A DNA stretch of 64,000 bases from Mucilaginibacter arboris (lineage in GTDB: Bacteria; Bacteroidota; Bacteroidia; Sphingobacteriales; Sphingobacteriaceae), in assembly GCF_009754915.1 (NCBI RefSeq), contig NZ_WPIK01000009.1, forward strand, positions 62,001 to 126,000. Reading direction: 5' to 3'. The notes under the pieces were generated by a model. It ran no database searches. It saw only the letters and a list, made by a program, of their open reading frames with translations, and was not told where the DNA came from. A program made the translations under genes and the position numbers. Every line of letters starts with the position of its first letter. Position 1 is the stretch's first letter. Of this stretch, positions 43,861-52,440 are shown piece by piece.

Positions 43861-45864
43861 ATGAACAAGTTTTATACTTCTTTTGCCGCTGCCGTAGCTT
43901 TAACCATGTTGTTGGCCGCTTCCCTATTTGCACAAAGGCGGCGCGCAAGCAATCCAAACGATACTATTGCTTCCAATTACAATCCGGCAGAACTTTTTTC
44001 TCCGGCTTTTTATACCGAAAAAGGAAACGAATTTCATGCAGCAAACGGAGCGCCCGGGCCAAAATACTGGCAAAACAAAGTAGATTACCAGTTAAACGCT
44101 AAAATTGATACGGTTAGCAAAACTTTATCTGCTACAGAAAATATTACTTACACCAATAACAGTCCTGATGCTTTGCCTTATCTCTGGTTGCAGTTAGACC
44201 AGAATACGTATAAAAAAGAAGCACGTTCCAACTTTGTAACTGGCCGCGCTGCTGCCGAACATACCAAAGGATACGAGTTTGAATCGGTAGAAATAGTTGT
44301 AAATGGTAAAGCTCAAACAGTAAACTATTTGGTGAATGATACGCGGATGCAAATCCGGCTACCAAAAGCTTTGTCAGCAAACGGTGGAAAAATTAATGTA
44401 TTCATCAAATATCATTATCAAATTCCAGGTGATTTTGGCGGAAGAACAGATTATACGCAAACCAAGAACGGCAAGATCTATGAAATTGCGCAATGGTTTC
44501 CGCGCCTTTGTGTTTATGATGATTCTACCGGCTGGGATACTTTGCCTTTTTTAGGTGCAGGTGAGTTTTATTTGGAATACGGAGATATAGATTATAAAGT
44601 AAATGTTCCATGGGATATGATCGTTGCTGGTTCCGGCGAATTGCAAAATCCTAAAGAAGTTTTAACGGCTAAACAAATCAGTTTGCTGGAAAAAGCGAGG
44701 AATAGTGATCAAACAATCATGGTCCGTTCAGCAGCAGAACTCAAAGATCCATCTTCCCGTCCGGTTCAAAAAGGAACTTTAACCTGGCATTTTTTGATGA
44801 AAAATACACGTGATGTTGCTTTTGGTGCTTCCAATGCTTATATCTGGGATGCGGCGCGTGTTAATCTCCCCGAAGGAAAAAAATGCATGTCGATGTCGGT
44901 CTATCCAATAGAAAGTGCAGGAAATGAAGCTTGGGGGCGGGCAACAGAATATTTAAAAGGTTCCATCGAATACTTCTCCAAGCAATGGTTTGTTTATCCG
45001 TGGCCGGTTGCCATAAACGAAGCTGGAACAGCAGGCGGAATGGAATATCCGGGAATTGTATTTGATGGGATTACCGATAAAGGCAAGGAACTGTTTTGGG
45101 TTACGGCGCATGAAATTGGCCACAACTGGTTCCCGATGATTGTAGGCAGCAACGAACGCCGTTTTGCCTGGATGGACGAAGGTTTTAACACTTTTATTGA
45201 TGTTTACGCTTCGGATGTTTTTAACAAAGGAGAGTTTGCACCAAAACGGGATGGCGAATATGCGCCGGGCGGAGGCAATCCGGCAGATGAAATTGTGCCT
45301 ACCATTCTCGATCCTAATGCGCCAGTCATCATGACTGCTGCGGATGCGATTAAAGAAAAATATCGGCATCCGATTGCTTATTTTAAACCTGCTTTCGGGA
45401 TGATTTTACTACGCGAGCAGATTTTAGGGAAAGACCGTTTTGATTATGCTTTCCGTCAGTACATTCATAACTGGGCTTACAAACATCCGCGGCCTGATGA
45501 TTTTTTCCGTTCGATGGAAAACGGCGCAGGAGAGGATTTATCTTGGTTTTGGAAAGGCTGGTTTTACAACAACTGGAGATTAGATTTAGCCGTTCATGAT
45601 GCACAATACATAAAAACAGGTGATAAAAGAAGCATCAGGATTACAGTTGTCAACCTGGAAAAAATGGCTATGCCTTTTGCAGTAGAAATTAAGTTGAAAG
45701 ATGGCAGCAAACAACGCCAAAGTTTCCCGGTAGAAACCTGGTTGCAAAACAAAGCGATTACTTTTGATATGCAAGTTACGCAGGATGTGGTACAAGTTCA
45801 GGTTGATCCTGATGGTGCTTTGCCGGATATGGATCGGGGGAATAATTTGTTTAAGGTGAGGTAA
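43861..45864 (+). CDS. M1-family zinc metallopeptidase (paralog 1)
   Basis: 667 residues from ATG at 43861, which starts a signal peptide ([20 protein letters not shown]); an upstream in-frame ATG is not preferred. Gluzincin motif HEIGHNWF with [15 protein letters not shown] (HExxH-18-E), and GGMEYPG in place of the classical GAMEN exopeptidase loop. Probably a periplasmic aminopeptidase-like enzyme. A paralog lies at 54844. A dispersed-word copy at 45620 encodes DKRSIR. Confidence 0.92.
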   Translation: MNKFYTSFAAAVALTMLLAASLFAQRRRASNPNDTIASNYNPAELFSPAFYTEKGNEFHAANGAPGPKYWQNKVDYQLNAKIDTVSKTLSATENITYTNNSPDALPYLWLQLDQNTYKKEARSNFVTGRAAAEHTKGYEFESVEIVVNGKAQTVNYLVNDTRMQIRLPKALSANGGKINVFIKYHYQIPGDFGGRTDYTQTKNGKIYEIAQWFPRLCVYDDSTGWDTLPFLGAGEFYLEYGDIDYKVNVPWDMIVAGSGELQNPKEVLTAKQISLLEKARNSDQTIMVRSAAELKDPSSRPVQKGTLTWHFLMKNTRDVAFGASNAYIWDAARVNLPEGKKCMSMSVYPIESAGNEAWGRATEYLKGSIEYFSKQWFVYPWPVAINEAGTAGGMEYPGIVFDGITDKGKELFWVTAHEIGHNWFPMIVGSNERRFAWMDEGFNTFIDVYASDVFNKGEFAPKRDGEYAPGGGNPADEIVPTILDPNAPVIMTAADAIKEKYRHPIAYFKPAFGMILLREQILGKDRFDYAFRQYIHNWAYKHPRPDDFFRSMENGAGEDLSWFWKGWFYNNWRLDLAVHDAQYIKTGDKRSIRITVVNLEKMAMPFAVEIKLKDGSKQRQSFPVETWLQNKAITFDMQVTQDVVQVQVDPDGALPDMDRGNNLFKVR

Positions 45865-45876
45865 ACAAAGATTAAA

Positions 45877-46020
45877 ATGGAACCGATCTTTAATAAATTC
45901 GAGATACAATATTTTTTTACAGATAATTTACCTACGATTGATGCGTATGTAAGAAATAAATGTGAAGCAGAAGCCTGGCTCAAAGAAATCTTACTTGCAT
46001 TTGAAAGCAAAAGAAGCTGA
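45877..46020 (+). CDS. Short ORF (47 aa), possibly a truncated gene
   Basis: ATG at 45877 to TGA at 46020, 12 bases after the peptidase. It reads MEPIFNKFEIQYFFTDNLPT, then IDAYVRNKCEAEAWLKEIL and a short basic end. The coding pattern (DAYVRNKCEAE) looks like the beginning of a longer protein whose remainder is missing. It may be a remnant of an inserted gene. No family assigned. Confidence 0.35.
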   Translation: MEPIFNKFEIQYFFTDNLPTIDAYVRNKCEAEAWLKEILLAFESKRS

Positions 46021-46173
46021 AAGGTTACAATTTAAATTTTTAATAATACCCATTTATCAAACACATCTCATGCTAAACTCTAATAGCAGCATTTATCAAC
46101 GAAACTATTAATAGATAATATTCAAAAACCATTATTACCGTTGGTGACCTTATTTATAGAAGCTGTAAAACGT

Positions 46174-46881
46174 ATGAAAATAATTACAACAAGTTGGGAT
46201 GATGGTTACCCGCAGGATTTAAAGCTTGCAGACTTATTAGACAAATACAATTTGCCAGCCACATTTTATATCCCGAAAACAAACCAGGAACATGTTGTAA
46301 TGGATGAAAAAACAATTGTTGCACTATCAAAAAGATTTGAACTTGGCGGGCATACATTAAACCATGTACGGCTTTACAGCAACATGCAGGCAGGGCTTTT
46401 AGAAAATGAAATCCAAGGTTGTTACAATTGGATAAAAGACTTACAAGGTTACAATCCAACATCTTTCTGTTTCCCGGGAGGCGTTTTAAACAAAGCTTCC
46501 ATCAATGCAGTTTACAATTCAGGGTTTAAAATGATCCGAACAACAGAGCTTCTTTCTACCGCCGTTGCTTCAACTTATAATTTATCGCCCACAACTTTAC
46601 AAGTTTTCGAGCATCCAAGAGTAGCTTATTTAAAAAATACAATTAAAAGAAGTCAATATAAAAATTTGATTGCCTGGCTAACAACTTCTTGTACTACTGA
46701 TATTTTAAAATTAACTGATATTTATATAAACAGAGTGATGAAAAACGATGGTTGTTTTCATCTCTGGGGGCATTCCTGGGAAATTGAAAAATATAATTTA
46801 TGGCAAAAGCTTGAAATGGTTTTTAACCGTATATCTAACATCAGCAAATTTAAATACCTGCAAAACAAAGACCTGATCTGA
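46174..46881 (+). CDS. Polysaccharide deacetylase (NodB-type)
   Basis: 235 residues from ATG at 46174 (MKIITTSWDDGYPQDLKL); an upstream ATG at 46141 is less likely. The catalytic Asp pair WDDGYPQD, the metal motif GGHTLNHVRLY and a late HLWGHSWEIE segment match NodB-like carbohydrate esterases. Removes N-acetyl groups from glycans. No signal peptide. A GT4 gene follows after 14 bases, so the pair may build or edit a surface polymer. Confidence 0.88.
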   Translation: MKIITTSWDDGYPQDLKLADLLDKYNLPATFYIPKTNQEHVVMDEKTIVALSKRFELGGHTLNHVRLYSNMQAGLLENEIQGCYNWIKDLQGYNPTSFCFPGGVLNKASINAVYNSGFKMIRTTELLSTAVASTYNLSPTTLQVFEHPRVAYLKNTIKRSQYKNLIAWLTTSCTTDILKLTDIYINRVMKNDGCFHLWGHSWEIEKYNLWQKLEMVFNRISNISKFKYLQNKDLI

Positions 46882-46895
46882 CTTAAACTTTACGA

Positions 46896-48044
46896 ATGAA
46901 AGTTTTATACATACATACTTATTATACTGAAAAAGGCGGCGAGGATGTAGTATTTGAGACAGAAAAAGTTAAAATGCAGTTAAATGGCATAACGGTAGCA
47001 TCAGTTTTGTTTAATAATGCCCGGTATTCTTTGTTTAAAATTATCCTCCAGCCCTTCAACCTGTTATCCTACTATCGTATCATTAGAAAAATTAAGCTTT
47101 TTAAACCGGATTTAATTCATATCCACAATTTACATTTTGCGGCTTCTCCCGCTGTTGTCTGGGCTGCAGTTTTCTGCAAAGTTCCGGTTGTAATGACCTT
47201 ACATAATTACCGGTTAATTTGTCCCTCGGCAATTTTGTACCATAATGGAGAATTGTTTTTAGATAGTTTAAAAGGTGGGTTTCCATGGAAAGCAGTCATA
47301 AAAAAAGTATATAAAGATTCTTTTTTATTATCATTCTGGCTTGCATGCAGCATTCGTTTGCATAAAGCATTAGGGACCTGGAAAAAAGTAGAAAAATTTA
47401 TTTTGTTAACCGAGTTTTCAAAAAAAATATTCCTTCAGTCCGATATTGGCATTTTGGAAAAACAAATGATTGTAAAAGCAAACTTTGTTAATAACCATGA
47501 AAGTAATGCCGCCATAAAAAAGAATAATTTTATTTATGTTGGCCGTTTAAGCGAGGAAAAAGGTATCGATACCATTATTCAGGCGTTTGAAAAATTTTCT
47601 TTTAATCTGATTATTATTGGCAGCGGGCCCTTGCAAAAAGAAGTGGATGATTTTACTGCCCGTAATAACTGCGTAAAATATTTAGGCTTTCAAGACCGGC
47701 TTGTGGTTCAGGAAGCTTTAAAATCTTCCAGTGCTTTGTTGTTTCCGTCTAAATCTTTTGAAGGAATGCCAATGACAATTTTAGAAGCCCTGGCTAATGG
47801 CACGCCGGTTATTGCATCTTCGTTAGGAAGTATTCCTTCCATCATCCAGGATCAATATAATGGCATGCTTTTTTCACCAGGCAATTCTCATGATCTGGTA
47901 ACAAAAATTAAACTTTGGATAACCATGGACGAAGAAGATAAAAACCACTATTACAAGAACGCATACAATACTTATCAGAAAAAGTATTCATCTGAAATTA
48001 GTGCCGATAAAATGCTCAAAATATATCAGAAGGTAATTTTATAA
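46896..48044 (+). CDS. Family 4 glycosyltransferase
   Basis: 382 residues, GT-B fold. N-domain opening VLYIHTYYTEKGGEDVVFET and the TLHNYRLICPSAIL loop. C-domain FIYVGRLSEEKGIDTIIQAF and nucleotide-sugar site PSKSFEGMPMTILEALANGT. Coupled with the deacetylase upstream. Sugar donor unknown. Confidence 0.92.
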   Translation: MKVLYIHTYYTEKGGEDVVFETEKVKMQLNGITVASVLFNNARYSLFKIILQPFNLLSYYRIIRKIKLFKPDLIHIHNLHFAASPAVVWAAVFCKVPVVMTLHNYRLICPSAILYHNGELFLDSLKGGFPWKAVIKKVYKDSFLLSFWLACSIRLHKALGTWKKVEKFILLTEFSKKIFLQSDIGILEKQMIVKANFVNNHESNAAIKKNNFIYVGRLSEEKGIDTIIQAFEKFSFNLIIIGSGPLQKEVDDFTARNNCVKYLGFQDRLVVQEALKSSSALLFPSKSFEGMPMTILEALANGTPVIASSLGSIPSIIQDQYNGMLFSPGNSHDLVTKIKLWITMDEEDKNHYYKNAYNTYQKKYSSEISADKMLKIYQKVIL

Positions 48045-48200
48045 TAGAGTATTTAAGTAAGAGTGGTTAGTATTTTAACTAAATACTTGATTTTGAAACG
48101 GGAATTAAAAAAATTATTGGTTTAATTTCTTCTATAACCGGTTATAAAAATTGCTGTAAATAAAATATAACTTCGTTTTAGAAATAACAACAGCTGTTTA

Positions 48201-49064
48201 ATGCAACCTATCCCTGAAACCGATCTCATCCTAAATCCCGATAATAGTATTTATCACCTAAACCTGCTGCCAGAAGATATAGCTGAAACCATCATTACAG
48301 TTGGTGATCCTGATCGGGTAGGAGAAGTAAGCAAATACTTTGACCGCATCGATTTAAAAAAAGGCAAACGGGAATTTATTACGCATGCAGGTTGGATTGG
48401 CAATAAAAGGGTTACCGTAATTTCAACAGGTATCGGCACAGATAATATTGATATAGTTTTGAATGAATTGGATGCCTTGGTCAATATTGATTTTGAAACA
48501 CGTTTAATCAAAGAAAAACTAACCAGTTTAAATATTATCCGCATTGGAACTTCTGGTTCGTTGCACGCTGATATTCCGATGGATTCCATTTTGGTTTCTG
48601 ATTATGCTTTGGGTTTCGATGCTTTGATGAATTACTATACGCATCACCCTGATCCAATTGAACAGGAATTGAAAACAATTGTGGGCACACATTTTTCTGC
48701 CATAAAAACAGTATCACCGTATTTAACTGCCGGGAGTAAGGCTTTAATTGCAAAGATTGGTTATGGTTTGCCTCATGGGATTACTGCTACCGCTCCGGGT
48801 TTTTATGCGCCGCAAGGCCGACAAGTCCGGGCAAAAAATGCAATCCCTGATTTCTTAAATCTGCTGCAAACTTTTGAATATCAGGATCAAAGGATTACAA
48901 ACCTGGAAATGGAAACTGCCGGAATTTATGCTTTGGCAAAAGTATTAGGACACGAAGCTTTATCTGTCAATGCAATTTTAGCCAGCCGGGCAGCATTAAA
49001 GTTTAGTAAAAATCCGCAGAAAACAGTGGATGCTGCCATTCAATTGGTTTTAGAACGATTGTAA
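48201..49064 (+). CDS. Nucleoside phosphorylase (uridine phosphorylase-like)
   Basis: 287 residues. Motifs TVGDPDRVGEVSKYFD, GTGIGTDNIDIVLNELDALV, RIGTSGSLHADIP (phosphate site) and NLEMETAGIYALAKVLGHEA (sugar-binding Met-Glu). This is the NP-I family in its uridine/purine phosphorylase branch. It cleaves nucleosides with phosphate for salvage. A terminator at 49094 follows. Confidence 0.92.
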   Translation: MQPIPETDLILNPDNSIYHLNLLPEDIAETIITVGDPDRVGEVSKYFDRIDLKKGKREFITHAGWIGNKRVTVISTGIGTDNIDIVLNELDALVNIDFETRLIKEKLTSLNIIRIGTSGSLHADIPMDSILVSDYALGFDALMNYYTHHPDPIEQELKTIVGTHFSAIKTVSPYLTAGSKALIAKIGYGLPHGITATAPGFYAPQGRQVRAKNAIPDFLNLLQTFEYQDQRITNLEMETAGIYALAKVLGHEALSVNAILASRAALKFSKNPQKTVDAAIQLVLERL

Positions 49065-49093
49065 ATTGGATTTGTAAACAATCCAAGTAAAAT

Positions 49094-49123
49094 AAAAAAA
49101 CCTGCAATTTCAGCAGGTTTTTT
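49094..49123. terminator. Bidirectional terminator
   Basis: Arms AAAAAAACCTGC and GCAGGTTTTTTT around AATTTCA, between converging genes. Confidence 0.9.
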
Positions 49124-49135
49124 TATTGGATAAAA

Positions 49136-49342
49136 TTAGTATCCTCCGCGATAATCCCGGTAGTGATAATCTCTCGGGCCATGATCTCTGTAAAAATGAT
49201 CGCGGTGATGGCGTCTTTCCCAACGTTCGTGGCGGCGTCTTTCACGGTCGCGCCTGTCAAAGTTGCGGAAAGAAGCCGCATTCGCGGCATCAAAAGTAAT
49301 TACGGTTAGCAATACAAGCAGGGTTACTCTAAGCATTTTCAT
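49136..49342 (-). CDS. Small exported Arg/His/Asp-rich protein (68 aa)
   Basis: Signal peptide MKMLRVTLLVLLTVITFDAA with cleavage near NAASF, then a mature peptide almost entirely Arg, His, Asp and Tyr (RRDRERRRHERWERRHHRDH) ending DYRGGY. Low-complexity, charged and exported, as in many Bacteroidota small RH-rich envelope proteins. No enzymatic motif. Confidence 0.65.
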   Translation of the reverse strand: MKMLRVTLLVLLTVITFDAANAASFRNFDRRDRERRRHERWERRHHRDHFYRDHGPRDYHYRDYRGGY

Positions 49343-49473
49343 AATCTGTATTTTTAATTGAATTATGATTTTTAGAGTAGGTGTTTTACAAGTTAGTTTA
49401 AATAAAAAATATATACTTTTTTTGATTAAACCTTTTGTTTTAAAAAGAGTAACGGATTGAAAAGTTGGTATAG

Positions 49474-49497
49474 ATTTTTAGGTGCTAAAAGAAGCAT
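49474..49497 (+). repeat. Dispersed repeat
   Basis: ATTTTTA, GGTGC, TAAAAGAAGCAT, 6 bases beyond the stop of the gene at 49504. Confidence 0.75.
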
Positions 49498-49503
49498 CAG
49501 CTT

Positions 49504-50022
49504 TTATTGCAACTTTAGTGAGTTTGCAATTTTAAAAAAAACAGGGTTGTATTTTTCAAAACTTTCGGGCAAAGCAGTGCAGGTTAACAATATTGCTTTT
49601 TGCTTGTAATAATATACAAATACAATTGTTTGCAAGGTTAGGTTATTTTGCAGGTCTTTGTGTGTATTTACATACCATTTGTAACGGCCATCTGCTGCTG
49701 TACCTTTTTTGGTAACGGCTATAAACCCGTCTAAAGCACTGTTAGATTCTATCGACATGGCGTAAGCAGCATCCAGGTTAACATCAGGCGCTTCGATAAA
49801 ATTAAGGTTGATGTTTTCCGGGACTGAAGTATATTCTTCTGTTTGCGGGCGGATAGCAATAAACTTTAAACGAGGGTTAGATTTTGTGACCGACCAATTG
49901 GCAGGAATACTGATTTCAAAATGATTAGTGGCATCTTTATACGTTTTAAGTGTTTGGGCTATGCTGTTTTTACCGGCAAAAAAAAGGAATAGTAACAAAC
50001 CCAGGAAGCGGAAAGTAGTCAT
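49504..50022 (-). CDS. Exported hypothetical protein (172 aa)
   Basis: Signal peptide MTTFRFLGLLLFLFFAGKNS with cleavage near IAQT. Mature body is a PsbP/Mog1-like fold by pattern (HFEISIPANWSVTKSNPRLK, GRYKWYVNTHKDLQNNLTLQ, ESFEKYNPVFFKIANSLKL). Not an assigned enzyme. A degenerate repeat (50031-50045) lies just upstream of the start. Confidence 0.6.
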   Translation of the reverse strand: MTTFRFLGLLLFLFFAGKNSIAQTLKTYKDATNHFEISIPANWSVTKSNPRLKFIAIRPQTEEYTSVPENINLNFIEAPDVNLDAAYAMSIESNSALDGFIAVTKKGTAADGRYKWYVNTHKDLQNNLTLQTIVFVYYYKQKAILLTCTALPESFEKYNPVFFKIANSLKLQ

Positions 50023-50160
50023 AACTAAAATGGTAAAAACAGCGTTTAGTGGCCAAAATTAAATCAGTATCAAAATAAAGCTTCTATAGGTTTAAAACAC
50101 TATTTGCAGCAGCACTTTAACACAATTTAACAAGTAAAGACTAATTGTACTGCCATTGGT

Positions 50161-50685
50161 TTAATGCGATCCAACGCCATAAAAAAAATCTTTTAATTCT
50201 GTTGCGTCGTGTATTTTCATTTTTCCGCTTAAAATTAAACGCAGTTGCCGGCGTTGCATAGCGCCCTCATATAGCGCAATCTCTTCTTCTGTTTCGGCTA
50301 TCAGTTCTGGTACTTGCTGTGGCTTGTTATTGGCATCAATGGCTACAAAAGTGTAAAAAGCTTCGTTACTTTTAATAGTAGTGCCCGAAGGGATGTTTTG
50401 TGCCGATACCACCAGCCGTACTTCTACAGAAGTATTAAAAGCACGTGTAACCTGGGCTTCAATGCTAATTACATCGCCCAGTTTTACAGCGTGTTTAAAA
50501 GAAACACTATCCACAGAAGCGGTAACAGCCAGACAATTGCAATGCTTTTGTGCAGATATTGCCGCCGCAATATCCATCCAGTGCAGCATCCGGCCGCCCA
50601 TCAGGTTATTTAACATATTGGTATCGTTCGGCAGGATCAGCTCGTTCATAATCGTGTGCGATTCGCAGGCTCTTTTGGCTTTCAT
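50161..50685 (-). CDS. Acyl-CoA thioesterase (hot-dog fold)
   Basis: 174 residues. NELILPNDTNMLNNLMGGRM is the start of the BACH/YciA-like hot-dog domain, followed by HWMDIAAAISAQKHCNCLAV with the conserved Asp, and VSFKHAVKLGDVISIEAQVT. Hydrolyses acyl-CoA thioesters. Soluble, stand-alone gene. Confidence 0.9.
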   Translation of the reverse strand: MKAKRACESHTIMNELILPNDTNMLNNLMGGRMLHWMDIAAAISAQKHCNCLAVTASVDSVSFKHAVKLGDVISIEAQVTRAFNTSVEVRLVVSAQNIPSGTTIKSNEAFYTFVAIDANNKPQQVPELIAETEEEIALYEGAMQRRQLRLILSGKMKIHDATELKDFFYGVGSH

Positions 50686-50721
50686 ATCGCAAAGATAAGA
50701 TTCATTTAGGATAGGTGTTTA

Positions 50722-50805
50722 GGGTTGATAGATATTGGTTGATGGTTGATAGCAGCAATGAACCAACAGCAAAGAACTATAAACCATCAACTATTAACCA
50801 TCAGC
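50722..50805. repeat. GGTTGATGGTTGA / CCATCAACTATTAACC intergenic hairpin
   Basis: The left arm contains GGTTGATGGTTGATAG. The right arm contains CCATCAACTATTAACCATCA. A long imperfect hairpin of GTTGA units, between the thioesterase and the ABC ATPase. Confidence 0.6.
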
Positions 50806-52296
50806 TACATTTCCTTTCTCCAGCCTTAAAACCTTTGTAACTACATCAGGGATTTCCTGCTGATAATGCGTAACGTAAATCAAGGTGGTGTTGCTGTTTT
50901 CGCAAATCAGTTCCAGCAGATGCTTAAAATGGTTTTGCTGCTGTTCGTCTAAACCCTGGCAAGGCTCATCAAAAATTAACAAAGGCGGATTTTTAACTAA
51001 GGCTCGAGCCAGTAAGCATAAACGTTGCGTACTTGCAGTTACATTTTTAAGCAAAGTTTGGGCGATATTTTCTATCTGCAACAGCTTCATCCAACGTAAA
51101 GCAATGGCAGCTTTTTGCGGATTGGATGGCCGGAACAAACCCAATGTATCATAAAACCCAGACTCAATAACTTGCAGGCAAAAACTTTCTGCCGGGAAAT
51201 ACTGGTGCAATTCTGGCGAAACAAAACCGATCTTCTTTTTAATATCCCAGATACTTTCGCCGGTGCCTCTTTTACGGTCAAAAAGTATGATGTGGTTGGC
51301 ATAAGCTTGCGGGTTATCGCCATTGACCAAACTTAGCAAAGTCGATTTTCCGGCCCCGTTTGGCCCTAACAAAGCCCATCTTTCTCCAGGTAAAACCTTC
51401 CAGTTAATGTTGTTTAAAACCTGTTTATCACCATAACGAATGTTTACATTTTCCATCGAAATAATACTGCTAAAAGAAGCATTTGGCGTTAAGTGCAGCA
51501 ATGCTTTCAGTTCATCTAAATCAACCGGAACTTGCTGCTGCTTAATTTCATCCGGTTTAAATGCTTCTTTTAGCACTGTTTTTTCTATTTTTTGCTGATG
51601 CAGAATGGCAACATGCGTAATAGCGTCCGGAATTTCGTGCGGGGAAGTTGCCATAACAACCGTAATTCCGCTTTCGGTAATTGCTGTTAGCAGTTGGTTA
51701 AATGCTGCCCTGGCTTGTACATCTAAACCTGTAAGCGGGTTATCCAACAGTAATAAAGCCGGATGTTTGAGCAAGGCAGCGGCAATTAAAAGCCTTTTGG
51801 TTTCGCCGTTAGAAAGTTTAATCAATTGTTTATCCAACAACGGTTCTAATTTCAGCTCATTAATTGTTTTCTCATAAGTCCAAATTGGATTTTCAATTGC
51901 ATTAAGATTGATTTTATGAAGATAACTTTCAACGGTTGGCGCATCTTCACTATCCGAGGAGTTGTAACGCTGCTGGTAGTAAAAATCTTTAGTGTTGGAT
52001 AAATTACGGAAATGATGTTTGGATGCCACCATCGCCATCAATTTTTGTGCGGTAAAAGAAGCATCGCCGGTATGTTGCTGCTTAACTTCTTCGTAAAAAT
52101 GGTAAATAATTTTGCCAGCCGAAATTGGAAGATGCCCGGTAATGGTTTGCAGCAAAGCGCTTTTACCAGAACCGCTTTCGCCTACAAGCGCCCAGTTTTC
52201 GCCCTGATTAATATTAAAACTTAGATTTTGAAATAACGTATGAGTGGTTTGACGGACCTGAACATGATCAAGTGTTAAAATAGCTTTTATCGGCAT
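50794..52296 (-). CDS. Double ABC ATPase, ModF/PhrA-like
   Basis: 500 residues holding two fused ABC ATPase halves, no membrane part. Half 1: Walker A GESGSGKSALL, signature LSNGETKRL, Walker B LLLLDNPLTGLD. Half 2: Walker A GPNGAGKSTLL, a signature position that reads VTASTQRL (degenerate), Walker B LLIFDEPCQGLD. The fused, soluble type matches ModF, linked to molybdate metabolism, but no mod genes are nearby. Three dispersed words lie inside (51468, 51561, 52039). Confidence 0.85.
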   Translation of the reverse strand: MPIKAILTLDHVQVRQTTHTLFQNLSFNINQGENWALVGESGSGKSALLQTITGHLPISAGKIIYHFYEEVKQQHTGDASFTAQKLMAMVASKHHFRNLSNTKDFYYQQRYNSSDSEDAPTVESYLHKINLNAIENPIWTYEKTINELKLEPLLDKQLIKLSNGETKRLLIAAALLKHPALLLLDNPLTGLDVQARAAFNQLLTAITESGITVVMATSPHEIPDAITHVAILHQQKIEKTVLKEAFKPDEIKQQQVPVDLDELKALLHLTPNASFSSIISMENVNIRYGDKQVLNNINWKVLPGERWALLGPNGAGKSTLLSLVNGDNPQAYANHIILFDRKRGTGESIWDIKKKIGFVSPELHQYFPAESFCLQVIESGFYDTLGLFRPSNPQKAAIALRWMKLLQIENIAQTLLKNVTASTQRLCLLARALVKNPPLLIFDEPCQGLDEQQQNHFKHLLELICENSNTTLIYVTHYQQEIPDVVTKVLRLEKGNVADG

Positions 52297-52440
52297 TATG
52301 ATGTAATAATTATTAGTGCCAAAGTTCTTTAAATAATACTTATATCAACCTAAAACAATTGAATAAAATGACCAGACAAAGCTTTTTAACAGAAGACTAT
52401 TTTTTTATCAGCCAGAGCAAAAGCTAAAAAAGGACTTGAA

